From Palaemon carinicauda (lineage: Eukaryota > Arthropoda > Malacostraca > Decapoda > Palaemonidae), in assembly GCF_036898095.1 (NCBI RefSeq), contig NC_090728.1, positions 85,344,914-85,408,913 of the forward strand: a stretch of 64,000 nt of DNA, in the 5' to 3' direction. This document shows, piece after piece, positions 28,768 to 38,914 of the stretch (within the stretch, counting starts at the first letter, position 1; every line of letters starts with the position of its first letter). Made by a program: the position numbers and the translations under genes. The notes under the pieces were generated by a model. That model was given only the letters and a program-made list of their open reading frames with translations, had not been told where the DNA came from and searched no databases.

Positions 28768-30984
28768 GCATCTTCTGGATGGATAGCAGGGCTGGGGGCT
28801 GATCGTCTTGTTCAGCAACGTCCTCATCAGAGGGTTCCTCATCCGAAACTGATGAGGAAACGGCAACGGAGTGGGCAACGTCTGACTCGCTGAATCCGGT
28901 CGCACTGGTGGATGCGTGACGGAGCCGGACGCAATATCATGGAACTGCTGCACAGTCTGTGAACTGTCAACAACCATGGGAGCGCGAGGAAGTACAGCGT
29001 CAACCCGAAACTGTCTAGACCGTCTGGGTTGTGCAGTCAACACCCTACCGGGTTGCTGAGGTTGACGCACTGCGTCACAACAAGTCACCTCTGCTGGTTG
29101 TTGAACGTCCTGAACGTCAACAACCACCTCCGAGCGTCGCTTAACGTCAACGTGCGGCTGGCAACCCACACTGGGTCGCATCGGTGGAGGAACCACCTCA
29201 ACTGGCAGACGCGAGTAGGTTACCTCAGCGTCAACAGGGCGCACAACCGACCGGTTGGAAGGTTGTTGGCCAGAAGGTTCTTCTCCGCATTTAAGTCCTC
29301 TATCAAGGACGCAAGCTTGGACTGCATGTCTTGCAGCAAAGCCCATTTAGGGTCTACGGGAGCAGGTGTGGCAACAGACGGGGTTAGCGACTGAGGCGGA
29401 ACCGTTTACCATCCCTGAAAGCCTTGTTATGCGTGACATAATAGTACAGCAAAACTTCAAAGGCTCGACAACAGCTGAGAAGTTGACCTGTAAACAACTT
29501 GGAGCGTCTCCTGGCTAGGCGCCAGGGAGAGTCTATCAGAATTGAGAAGTCTATCTGGGCAGAGGCATGACCTTCCAAGCCGAGAACTTCTCTCGTATCA
29601 TATCAGACTCTCGCTCTATAAACCAGTTTAAAAGAAGGGAAAGCAAAGGCTGTATCCCCCAAACTCCTCCTGGTGAAAGAACCAGTCGCCTAGCCAACGT
29701 AACGCTCTCTAGGAGAGCGAGAGAGCACTAGCTTAAAAACAACGGCTTCGAAGTAGCTAGGCCTAGTGTAAGCTCTGACGTTTAGGCGAACGAGGAGCAG
29801 CAGAGACAAGATCCGGACGAAGATCCTTAAAAAATCATCATGATTTAATTAAAGTCCATAGGAGGCTAAGCAGCTCAAGGCTCCTCTCCATCTGACAGAG
29901 TCCTCAAAGGAATATCAGTAGGAGGGAGAACAGCAACTTCCTCATCTACAGGAACCTTGTCCGATAAAAGCTGAGTCTCTCACTGGTGCATTAGTAGCGG
30001 ACCAGAACGCAACGTCATGTAACTGCTTGACAGTCTGTGAACTGTCAACAACTGAACTGTCAACCACAACAGGTGCGTGAGGACGTACAGCGTCCACTCG
30101 AGACTGCTTTGACTGCCTAGACTGAGCAGTCAAAACAACTCTAGAATGCGGAGGTTGACGCACCGCGTCAAAACAAAACAACTTAGACTGTTGTTGTACT
30201 TCGCGAACGTCAACGGAAGGTTCCGTGCGTCGCTGAATGTCAACATGCGGCTGGCAGGGTACACTGGAACGCATGGGTGGCGGGACTCTCTCAGCTGGAG
30301 TGCGGCAGAAGGTCGCCTCAGCGTCCACAGGACGCACAACCGTGGTTGGTTGTAGGCTAGAGGTTGGTGAAGCGTCAACCTTCTCCGCACGAAAGTCCTG
30401 CATCAATGACGTTAACTGAGACTGCATGGTCTGCAGCAAAGACCACTTAGGGTCTACAGGAGCAGGTGCGGCAACAGACGGTGTGACTGCCTGATGCGGT
30501 ACCGCTTTGCCTCTCTTAGGAGGTGATCAGTCGTCGGAAGACTGCAGCGAGTCCGAACTGACCCAGTGGCTACAACTGGGCCGTTGGACTTGCGCGGAAG
30601 GGACCGACTTGCGCTTAAGATGCCACGAGACCTTGGTCCATGGTTTCTTACGAGAAACCTCTTCCGCAGACGAGGAATAAATGGGCTCTCTCGTCTTTGT
30701 GTGGGTGGGGCGATCTTGGGTAGATACGCCCGAAACCACGGAGGGAACGTCTGTTCGCTGATTAAAGCCTCTCGAACCCTTTGGTCGTACGACATTGCTT
30801 CTCCCCTGGGCTTGGGAGCTTGCAAGAGGTCCCGGACTGGGAGGACGACAGGCACGAACAGACGAACCCTCGGACGCAACACTGTAACACTTTGCGCCTC
30901 GGACGCAACACTGTAACACTTTGCGTATATCACTTTATCACTTCGATTTTCTGTTTTGCACTTATTTCTACCTGAAACACGCAA
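28768..30984 (-). pseudogene. Scrambled gag of DIRS H
   Basis: Read 5' to 3': an N-terminal/linker part (30984-30454, with RPPSPGPLASSQAQGRSN, as in the C gag), a linker (30439-29942), a fragment of the gag core (29578-29384), then linker again (29346-28768) fused to RT. The linker is thus present twice around the core. G has the same arrangement, so the rearrangement predates the two insertions. The Cys/His motif was not found. A 30-bp-scale duplication of gacgcaacactgtaac lies at 30883-30925. Confidence 0.7.
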
Positions 30985-32090
30985 TTCTACCCTTTATTAA
31001 AAGGTAGTAATTGCGAAATTAGTCGTATAATGCAAGCTCATAATACCAGCAGAAAACAGAAAACATATTTAAGATAAATCAGTGGCTGGGAAAGAGACTA
31101 AACACTAGTTCATATAACTACGTTTTCAATCTCTCACCGCACATAGCCTGGGGACGAGAATAAAAACCTAAAAACGTTTTATTCTTCCTCCCCGTACAGG
31201 GACTAGGGACGAGAGTAACACGAGAACAACGTTACCCGCTTGAACGGAACATTTACTCTCCTCTCTCTCCCTCCGTCTCTATCTCTCTCTCTCTTTCTCT
31301 CTTGATTTCGCACCTAAGAGAAGAGCCCAATTATATATCGTCAAAAAAAAACATGTTAATTGACTAAAGGAAAAAAAACTGAAAGGATTTTCAAATAAAA
31401 AGTTCCTTTAAATTAGAATTTAAAACATTTAAGCTAAGAAAGAATGAACAAAACGTCAGAATCGATTTACTCTTACTGCAAAGTGAAACCGTGATACACT
31501 CACTCTCTATCGTAACGATAAGAGCGCACGTTGAACGTCCTGAACGTCAACAACTGCGTAGCATAAAAAACTAAACGTTAGTTCATCTTTGAAAACAGTA
31601 CGAAGACTATCAAAGAAAATCTTTCATAAAATATTATCCTTAGCTCTTTAAAAGCTAATTACGATATAAAGGGCTCAACGTTGATTAACTTCGGTTTCCA
31701 AGTTAGGACCGCCTATTCTCAGGAAAGGTCTATATAAACAAAACATTAAAATTATTTTATATGTTTATAATAAATGGAAAGTTAATCGAAGAGGCCTAAT
31801 AAGGGCGGAGAGATATAAAATATATAGAGGAAAATCTATAACGTGATTTAATTACTAAAAGCCTAAACATACTTCCGTCTAAAGGAAGGGTCGGGCATTT
31901 AAAAGTGAAAGAAAGTCCATACTATCTTTGTCACCATAATTAAATCTATCCAAAACGAGTTCAAGTTTTGAGATGAAGATAAAACACCTGCATAGCGAAA
32001 GCTCAAAACTAGAATAGTGTACTTCACCAATAGTTGTGAAAACAAATCCAGTTAGCACAGCGAATTAGGTCTTGCCGGTAGCCCGAAAGA
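30985..32090. other. Long 5' leader of DIRS H
   Basis: About 1.1 kb between gag and the right terminus without an ORF, closely matching 34480-35670 in G. C has only about 0.2 kb here. The AT-rich leader is a distinguishing trait of the G/H subfamily. Confidence 0.65.
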
Positions 32091-32266
32091 GAGAAAATTG
32101 AGTTCTGTGTTTACATTGAGTACTGAGTACCTGCCCGACAGATGGCGCTGTTGATGTACACCCCCTACCTGTATAGCGATCGCTGGCGGATTTTTAACGT
32201 AGAGTTTTCTGTCGAGCAACAGAGTTGCAGCTTATATAATCACCGGCTAAGTTTAATATTGAAAAA
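32091..32266. repeat. DIRS H right inverted terminal repeat
   Basis: Pairs with 25941-26120. Here the outward donor-like sequence is altered to CCGGCTAAGT. Confidence 0.85.
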
Positions 32267-32326
32267 GTACTTTTTACAAGGGTATACGTACAAATGAAAA
32301 AGAGATTCATCCTATTATAAAATAAG

Positions 32327-32331
<5 letters not shown>

Positions 32332-32418
<87 letters not shown>

Positions 32419-32476
32419 GCAAGGATATACAAACAAATAAAAAAAGAGATTCATTCTATTATCTAATAAAAGGATG

Positions 32477-32549
<73 letters not shown>

Positions 32550-32583
32550 CAAGTATTTGTATAAATAGCAGGGGTATATAATT

Positions 32584-32653
<70 letters not shown>

Positions 32654-33134
32654 ACGCATCTGTCAAACTCAGTCAGGCAGACAACGCCATAAGGATGACG
32701 TCATCATTTAAAGACCGCTATTTTCATTGTTTGGAAAAATGATTGACTATTTGTTCTTTCTACAACCTTAGGTAACATTGGCCTTGCTATAATGTTCCCG
32801 AGGGCGTTGTGGAAACACAATGTACATAAGAACTTCAAGTAAACAAACGCATACATTATAACTTCTATACATCTTTGGCATCTTTGGCTTGTTTTCTTGT
32901 TCTCCACTTACTTTTTGTTCTTTCTATCACCTTATGTAACATTGGCATTGCTATAAAATTCCAGAGGACGTTTTGAAAGCACAATCAACATACAAACTTC
33001 AAGTAAATAAACACATGCATTATAATTTCTATATGCCTTTGGAAATTTTGTGATGTGTTCGTAGGTGGTAGTTTTCATTCACCTACTCTCTACCAATGCC
33101 TTTCATTTCTGCCAGAGGTACGAGATTTCGAAAC

Positions 33135-33233
<99 letters not shown>

Positions 33234-33279
33234 GAACATTGTTATTATAGTATTTGTATAAATGGGATTTTAAATAATT

Positions 33280-33331
<52 letters not shown>

Positions 33332-33365
33332 AAAGTATTTGTATAAATGGCAGTGGTAAATAATT

Positions 33366-33402
<37 letters not shown>
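32332..33402. repeat. GA microsatellites and tandem satellite units in TTAA transposon
   Basis: (GA)n tracts at about 32332-32414, 32480-32546, 32586-32650, 33137-33231, 33281-33328 and 33366-33401. They are embedded in units that share tacgagatttcgaaacatg, aacttcaagtaaa and ggatgacgtcatcatttaaa. Related units lie at 25330-25570, 32650-32880, 32885-33135, 33402-33640 and 33640-33830. The GA tracts expand within otherwise conserved repeats. Confidence 0.85.
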
Positions 33403-33953
33403 TGCGCACCTGTCTAACTCAGTCAGGCAGACGATGCCATAAGGATGACGTCATCATTTAAAGACCGCTATTTTCATTGTTTGGAAAAATTATTGACTAT
33501 TTGTTCTTTCTACAACCTTAGGTAACATTGGCCTTGCTATAATGTTCCCGAAGGCGTTGTGGAAACACAATGTACATACGAACTTCAAGTAAACATAGGC
33601 ATACATTATAACTTCTATACATCTTTGGCAACTTTGGCTTCTGTTATTGTAGTAGACTTCGTTCATCTACACTCTACCAATGCCTTCCATTTCTGTCAGA
33701 CGTACGATAGATCGAAATATAAGTGAAAAATCGCTATATATATGCAAAATTACACACAAAGACGATTTTGTCAAACTAAGTCATGCAGACGACACAGTAA
33801 GGATGACGTCATCATTTAAAAACCTCTATATCTTCGTTATTTGTAAAAATAATGGGTTGAAACTTCTGGAGAGCATGTACGATATGTTTCTCTATACAGA
33901 GAGACAATAAAACGATTTTTGAATTTTTCAAGTTGGTATGCCAAAATACCACC

Positions 33954-33966
33954 GCGGACGGTCCCC
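33954..33966 (-). repeat. Right terminal inverted repeat of TTAA transposon
   Basis: Exact inverse of 24604-24616, followed by TTAA (33967-33970). Confidence 0.8.
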
Positions 33967-33970
33967 TTAA

Positions 33971-35845
33971 GGATCAACGGAAATGGTTGTGGTAAGAGAC
34001 GAGGGTAACGTCTGTGACCGCAACACTTTGCCAACAAAAAAAGACTCTCGGAGTCTGTGTTACGCTTTTGTTAGGCGGCGAGCAGTTATCCGATGACTGC
34101 ATAGGGTCAGAGCTGTCCTAATGGTTGTAACCAGGACGCTGGACCTGTCCTGAAAGGACTGACTTTCGCTTAAGGGCTTCGAAACCTTGTGACAGGTTTC
34201 TTATGCGAAAAGCCTTCGGATGACGAGGAGAAACAACGTCTCTCTCGTCTTATGGTAGGGGAGATCTTGGTAAGATACACCCGATACCATAGAGGGAAAA
34301 CGTCTGTTCGTTGATCAAGGCCTCTCGAACCCATAAGTCGTTTGACATTACTTCTCCCCTGGGCTTGGGAGCATGCAAGAGGTCCCGGACTAGGTGAACG
34401 ACAGGCACGAACAGACGAACCCTCGGACGCAACACTGTAACACTTTGCGCATATCACTTTATCACTTCGATTTTCTGTTTTGCACTTATTTCACTGAAAT
34501 CAAAACTTTTACTGATTTCTACCTGAAACACGCAATTCTACCCTTCATTAAAAGGTAGTAATTGCGTAATCAGTCGTATAATGCAAGCTCATTAATACCA
34601 GCAGAAAACAGAAAACATATTTTAAGATAAAAAAATCAGTGGCTGGGAAAGAGACTAAACACTAGTTCATATAACTACGTTTTCAATCTCTCACCGCACA
34701 TAGCCTGGGGACGAGAATAAAAAACTAAAAACGTTTTATCCTTCCTCCCCGTACAGCGACTAGAGACGAGAGTAACTCGAGAACAACGTTACCCGCTTGA
34801 ACGGAACGTTTTCTCTCCTCTCTCTCCCTCCGTCTCTATCTCTCTCTCTCTTTCTCTCTTGATTTCGCACCTAAGAGAAGAGCCCAATTATATTTCGTCA
34901 AAAAAAAACATGTTATTTGACTAAAGGAAAAAACTGAAAGGTTTTTCAAATAACAAGTTCCTTTAAAATAGAATTTAAAACATTTAAGCTAAGAAAGAAT
35001 GAACAAAACGTCAGAATCGATTTACTCTTACTGCAAAGTGAAACCGTGATACACTCTCTCTCTATCGTAACGATAGAGCGCATGTTGAACGTCCTGAACG
35101 TCAACAACTGCGTAGCATAAATAAACTAAACGTTAGTTCATCTTTGAAAACAGTACGAAGACTATCAAAAAAATTCTTTCATAAAATATTACATTTAAAA
35201 AGTTTTAAATCCTTAGCTCTTTAAAAGCTAATTACGATATAAAGGGCTCAACGTTGATTAACTTCGGTTTCCAAGTTAGGACTGCCTACTCTCAGGAAAG
35301 GTCTATATAAACAAAACATTAAAATTATTTTTATATGTTTATAATAAATGGAAAGTTAATCGAAGAGGCCTAATAAAGGCGGAGAGATATAAAATATATA
35401 GAGGAAAATCTATAACGTGATAAGATAATTACTAAAAGCCTAAACACACTTCCGTCTAAGGGAAGGGTCGGCCATTTAAAAGTGAAAGAAAGTCCATACT
35501 CTCTTTGTCACCATAATTAAATCTATCCAAAACAAGTTCAAGATTTAAGATGAAGATAAAACACCTGCATAGCGAAAGCTCAAAACTAGAATAAAGTACT
35601 TCACCAATTAGTTGTGAAAAAACTCCAGTTTAGCAACAGCGAGTAAGTACGTCTTGTCGATAGCTCGACAGAGAGAAAATTGAGTCTTTGTTTACATTGA
35701 GTACTGGGTATCTGGACGACAGATGGCGCTGTTGGGCACACCCTCAACCTGTATAGCGATCGCTGGCGAGTTTTTACCGTAGAGTTGTCTGTCAGGCAAC
35801 AGAGTTGCAGCTATATAATCACCGGCTAAGTTAAATATTGAAAAA
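33971..35845 (-). mobile_element. DIRS G, 5' portion (right of nested transposon)
   Basis: Continuation of G: gag N-terminal/linker remnants (34457-34170, with SPSPGPLACSQAQGRSN), the long 5' leader and the right inverted terminus (about 35670-35845). Highly similar to H 30500-32266. The reading frames are degraded. The right end abuts a 42-bp genomic segment that precedes DIRS C. Confidence 0.78.
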
Positions 35846-35887
35846 TTTGATATGTGATATAAAATGCATCAAAAATATAAATTTGAA
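35846..35887. repeat. Genomic segment shared with both flanks of DIRS A
   Basis: The first 31 bp match 16222-16252 with one mismatch. The continuing bases match 22847-22864. In other words, this is the DIRS A insertion site without DIRS A. Confidence 0.9.
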
Positions 35888-36059
35888 TTTTCAATATTAA
35901 TCTTACCCGATGATCATGTAGCTGTCAACTCCGTTGCCCAACAGAAATCTACGGACGGGATACGCCAGCGATCGCTATACAGGAGGGGGTGTACTCACCA
36001 GCGCCATCTGTGGTCAGGTACTCCAGTACTTCTTGTCAACACCACCTCAATTTTTCCTC
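35888..36059. repeat. DIRS C left inverted terminal repeat
   Basis: Inverse of 42404-42602 over the inner ~150 bp, including gccagcgatcgctatacagg. Confidence 0.9.
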
Positions 36060-36270
36060 TGTCGTGCCGCCGGCAAGACCTACATGGATACGCTGTTGAT
36101 TTTGGAGTCTTTGTTCACGGTTTTGGTGAAGTATTTGCTCTAAAATTTAGCCTTCGCTGTACAGGAAGCTTTTCCCTTAGCTTAGATAGCTTTTGGAATT
36201 AATTTGAATTATTGGTTAACGATCTTTGCTTTACTTTGGAATTCCCCCTTGACTGTTCTCTAAATTCAAG

Positions 36271-36489
36271 ATGTCCGACCACTCTCAAGCTCCTAAATTT
36301 AGGCGATGTAGTGTTAGGACTTGTAATAGGCGTCTTCCAAAGGCCTCTGTTGATCCTCACACCGTTTGTTCCGATTGTAGGGGAAAATCCTGTCAATTGG
36401 AAGATCGATGTGGGGAATGTGCTGGGCTTTCGGAATTCGAATTTAATGAATTCCTCAAATATACAACTAGGTTAGAGAGGGAGAGTTAG
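36271..36489 (+). CDS. DIRS C gag, N-terminal part with Cys/His motif
   Basis: 72 codons beginning MSDHSQAPKFRRC. They carry the conserved motif: an upstream Cys pair, DPHTVCSDCRG, a fourth Cys and CGEC. The frame stops right after TTRLERES. In A and in the B2 mosaic the equivalent sequence runs straight on as LE(L/G)DRVRR. The next frame here begins RRSSSRS, so a one-base deletion near 36484 separates this from the main gag ORF. Confidence 0.75.
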   Translation: MSDHSQAPKFRRCSVRTCNRRLPKASVDPHTVCSDCRGKSCQLEDRCGECAGLSEFEFNEFLKYTTRLERES

Positions 36490-36508
36490 GAGGAGTTCTT
36501 CTCGCTCT

Positions 36509-38914
36509 TTGGTTTATTCCTCTCCCCATGTCCCTCAACCTTTTCCTTCCCCTGTGGTGGTGACCCCCGAACCTGCTACGAGTGCTCAGCCTGATATGAC
36601 GGATATGTTGCGTGCCATTCAGGCTCTTGGTGATAAGGTGGAGTCGTTAGTTAGTGACCACAATCTTCTCTTGGCAGATGTCAAGGAACTTAAAGTGAAG
36701 AGTGCAGTGGGAAGTGTTAGTGCCAGTGCTGTGCCTAGTGTCAGTGTCAGTGTTGCGCATGAGGATACTTCTGTGCGTGCCAGTCGTCCTCCCAGTCCGG
36801 GACCTCTTGCAAGCTCCCAAGCCCAGGGGAGAAGCAACGTCGAAGGACAAAAGGGTTCGGCAGGCCTTGATCGGCGCACAGTTGTATCCTCAGTGGTTGC
36901 GGGCGTATCTGATAGAGATCGTCACTTCCACTCCCAGACGAATGAGCCCTTAAATTCCTCGTCTGCGGAAGAGGTTTCCAGGAGGAAACGGTGGACCCAG
37001 GTCTCACGACCTCTCAAACGTAAGGTCCCTTCCGAGCTAGTCCAACGGCCCAGGTGTAGCCGCTGGGCCAGTTCGGACTCGCCGCAGTCATCTGATGACT
37101 GCACACCTCCTAAGAGGGGTAGAGTGGTGCCTCAACAGGCCTCTGCTCCAACTTCTGTGGACCCCAAGTGGTCTATGCTGCAGACTATGCAGTCTCAGCT
37201 TGCGGCTTTGATGCAGGAGTATCAGGCAGAGAAGGTTAACACCCCTCCTCCTGCGAGCGCTCCTCTACCTCTGCGCAGTCCTCCCTGCCAGACGCATGTT
37301 CTTGCGGCTCCTCCTGCTTCCATGCGTGAGCTGCCGCATCGGGAGTTGCCAGGTTCCAGCACTATGCGGCAACCTCCTCTACCCATGAGGCAGGAGCCTC
37401 ATGCTATGCGGCAACCTCCTCTACCCATGAGGCAGGAGCCTCATGCTATGCGGCAACCACCTCAACCCTTGAGGCAGCAGCCTCATGCTATGCGGCAACC
37501 TCCTCAACCCTTGAGGCAGGAGCCTCATACTGCGCAGCAACCTCCTCAACCCTTGAGGCAGGAGCCTCATGCTATGAGGCATCCTCCTCAACCCATGCAG
37601 CACGAGCCTCTTACCATGCAGCAGCCGCATTCTATGCAGCAAGAGCCTCATCCCATGCAGCATGAGCCGCATACCATGCAGCATGAGCCTCATGCCTTCC
37701 AGCATTTGCTTCTGACCACTTCGCTTGCTCCTCAGACCACCGCAGAACCTCCCTCACTCCAGCCCTCTGCCTTTGTCATTGCCAGCCCTCAGTCTATTCA
37801 GCAGAGGCATGATGATGGATCCGCAAGTACGCATGCACCCGTTCTGCAGGATTCAGCCATTCAGCCTGCCGCTCTGCCTTTACCTCTCGCTACTCAACTC
37901 TCAGGCGATGAGGTTTCTGAGGATGAAGCTGCTCATCTGGATGATCCTACATCTGATGTGGAAGGACACAAGTCTTCGCCGCCTTCCTTAGACTTTCGCA
38001 AGGTCCTGGCTCTGTTCAGAGAGTTGTACCCTGAACACTTCGTGTCTGCAACCCCTCGTTCTCCTCCCTCCGGGTTTTCTCTGGGCATGCAGTCTACTAC
38101 GCCTGCCTACACCAAGCTTGTCCTCGCCAGATCATCAAGGAGAGCTTTGAGGGTTTTAGGGGATTGGTTGCAGTCCAAGCAGCAACTGGGAAGGACTTCT
38201 TTTGTGTTTCCTCCTCCTAAGCTGGCTTCTAAGTCGGGCGTCTGGTATGCCACGGGAGAGGAACCTGGCTTGGGGGTTCCTGCCTCTGCCCAGGCCGACT
38301 TCTCAAGTTTGGTTGACTCTCCCCGCAGGTCGGCTATGAGACGCTCGAAGGTCTGCTGGTCCTTTTCTGATCTGGACCACTTGATGAAGGGAGTCTTTCG
38401 CGCCTTCGAAATTTTTAACTTCCTCGATTGGTGCCTGGGGGCCTTAAGCAGGAAGACTGCTCCTTCTGACAAAGACTCGGCCATGCTGATCATGTCCAGT
38501 ATGGACAAAGCAATTCGCGATGGTTCTGGCGAACTTGCGTCTATTTTTGTCTCAGGAGTCCTCAAGAAAAGGGAACATCTATGCTCCTACTTATCGGCTG
38601 GTATCACCCCTTGCCAGATGTCAGAGTTGCTGTTTGCTCCTCTCTCCAAGTGCCTGTTTCCGGAGGAGTTAATCAAGGGGATGGCTGCGGCTCTTATCCA
38701 GAGAGATACACATGACCTCATGGCTTCTTCAGCACGTAAGGCTAAAACCTTACCTTCCGTGCCGAGATCTTACCGCACTCCTGTGGCTGATACACCTGCT
38801 ACCAGATTCATTCCGCCCTTTCGTGGCAGAGCCTCCAGTAGAGGAAGTACCCGTGCAGACAGTCACCGGGGCAAGTCCAAGAAGGGTGCCAAGTCCACGA
38901 AAAGCAAGCTTTGA
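36509..38914 (+). CDS. DIRS C gag, main part
   Basis: 801 codons from the first Met, though the frame opens slightly upstream. Residues ~1-280 are a Pro/Ser-rich linker. Residues ~285-395 are a Met/Gln/Pro/His repeat of 14-residue units (MRQPPQPLRQEPHA type). The core lies at ~530-740, with TSFVFPPPKLASKSGVWYAT, MKGVFRAFEIFNFLDWCLGA and GVLKKREHLCSY. A basic tail follows. The C-terminal 200 bp overlap the RT ORF, which lies in the +1 frame. The protein is presumed to form the element's RNA-binding particle. Confidence 0.8.
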   Translation: MVYSSPHVPQPFPSPVVVTPEPATSAQPDMTDMLRAIQALGDKVESLVSDHNLLLADVKELKVKSAVGSVSASAVPSVSVSVAHEDTSVRASRPPSPGPLASSQAQGRSNVEGQKGSAGLDRRTVVSSVVAGVSDRDRHFHSQTNEPLNSSSAEEVSRRKRWTQVSRPLKRKVPSELVQRPRCSRWASSDSPQSSDDCTPPKRGRVVPQQASAPTSVDPKWSMLQTMQSQLAALMQEYQAEKVNTPPPASAPLPLRSPPCQTHVLAAPPASMRELPHRELPGSSTMRQPPLPMRQEPHAMRQPPLPMRQEPHAMRQPPQPLRQQPHAMRQPPQPLRQEPHTAQQPPQPLRQEPHAMRHPPQPMQHEPLTMQQPHSMQQEPHPMQHEPHTMQHEPHAFQHLLLTTSLAPQTTAEPPSLQPSAFVIASPQSIQQRHDDGSASTHAPVLQDSAIQPAALPLPLATQLSGDEVSEDEAAHLDDPTSDVEGHKSSPPSLDFRKVLALFRELYPEHFVSATPRSPPSGFSLGMQSTTPAYTKLVLARSSRRALRVLGDWLQSKQQLGRTSFVFPPPKLASKSGVWYATGEEPGLGVPASAQADFSSLVDSPRRSAMRRSKVCWSFSDLDHLMKGVFRAFEIFNFLDWCLGALSRKTAPSDKDSAMLIMSSMDKAIRDGSGELASIFVSGVLKKREHLCSYLSAGITPCQMSELLFAPLSKCLFPEELIKGMAAALIQRDTHDLMASSARKAKTLPSVPRSYRTPVADTPATRFIPPFRGRASSRGSTRADSHRGKSKKGAKSTKSKL
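37364..37700 (+). repeat. 42-bp coding minisatellite in DIRS C gag
   Basis: About eight imperfect 42-bp units encoding 14 residues (MRQEPHAMRQPPLP type), decaying at the 3' end into Gln/His/Pro units. It occupies the same linker position as the 30-bp repeat in A. Confidence 0.85.

Larger units (their letters stand above)
25941..32266 (-). mobile_element. DIRS H: internally deleted, scrambled DIRS, nested in the DNA transposon
   Basis: Element of about 6.3 kb with inverted termini (25941-26120, 32091-32266) and an internal complementary region (26166-26260). Genes read right to left: rearranged gag, RT thumb, RNase H and recombinase. The RT fingers and palm are missing, because gag linker joins RT thumb near 28766. 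The recombinase is close to that of C but frameshifted. It cannot copy itself, but termini and complementary region are intact, so it could have been mobilised by relatives. Confidence 0.88.
24604..33966. mobile_element. TTAA-flanked DNA transposon, non-autonomous, carrying DIRS H
   Basis: Perfect 13-bp inverted repeats GGGGACCGTCCGC (24604-24616) and its complement (33954-33966), flanked by TTAA at 24600-24603 and 33967-33970. TTAA duplications are characteristic of piggyBac-type transposases (family knowledge). No transposase ORF is visible, so it is non-autonomous or only an end-preserved relic. Without DIRS H its own length is about 3 kb, much of it tandem GA-containing units. It interrupts the gag of DIRS G. 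Assignment to piggyBac is inference from the target site alone. Confidence 0.75.

Noticed and set aside
24604..33966. Calling the TTAA element a definite piggyBac
   Set aside because: No transposase is visible, and the inverted repeats are not ones I recognise. Only the target site supports it.
37364..37700. Tandem repeats considered as a CRISPR array
   Set aside because: Units are contiguous coding repeats without spacers, in a eukaryotic retroelement.
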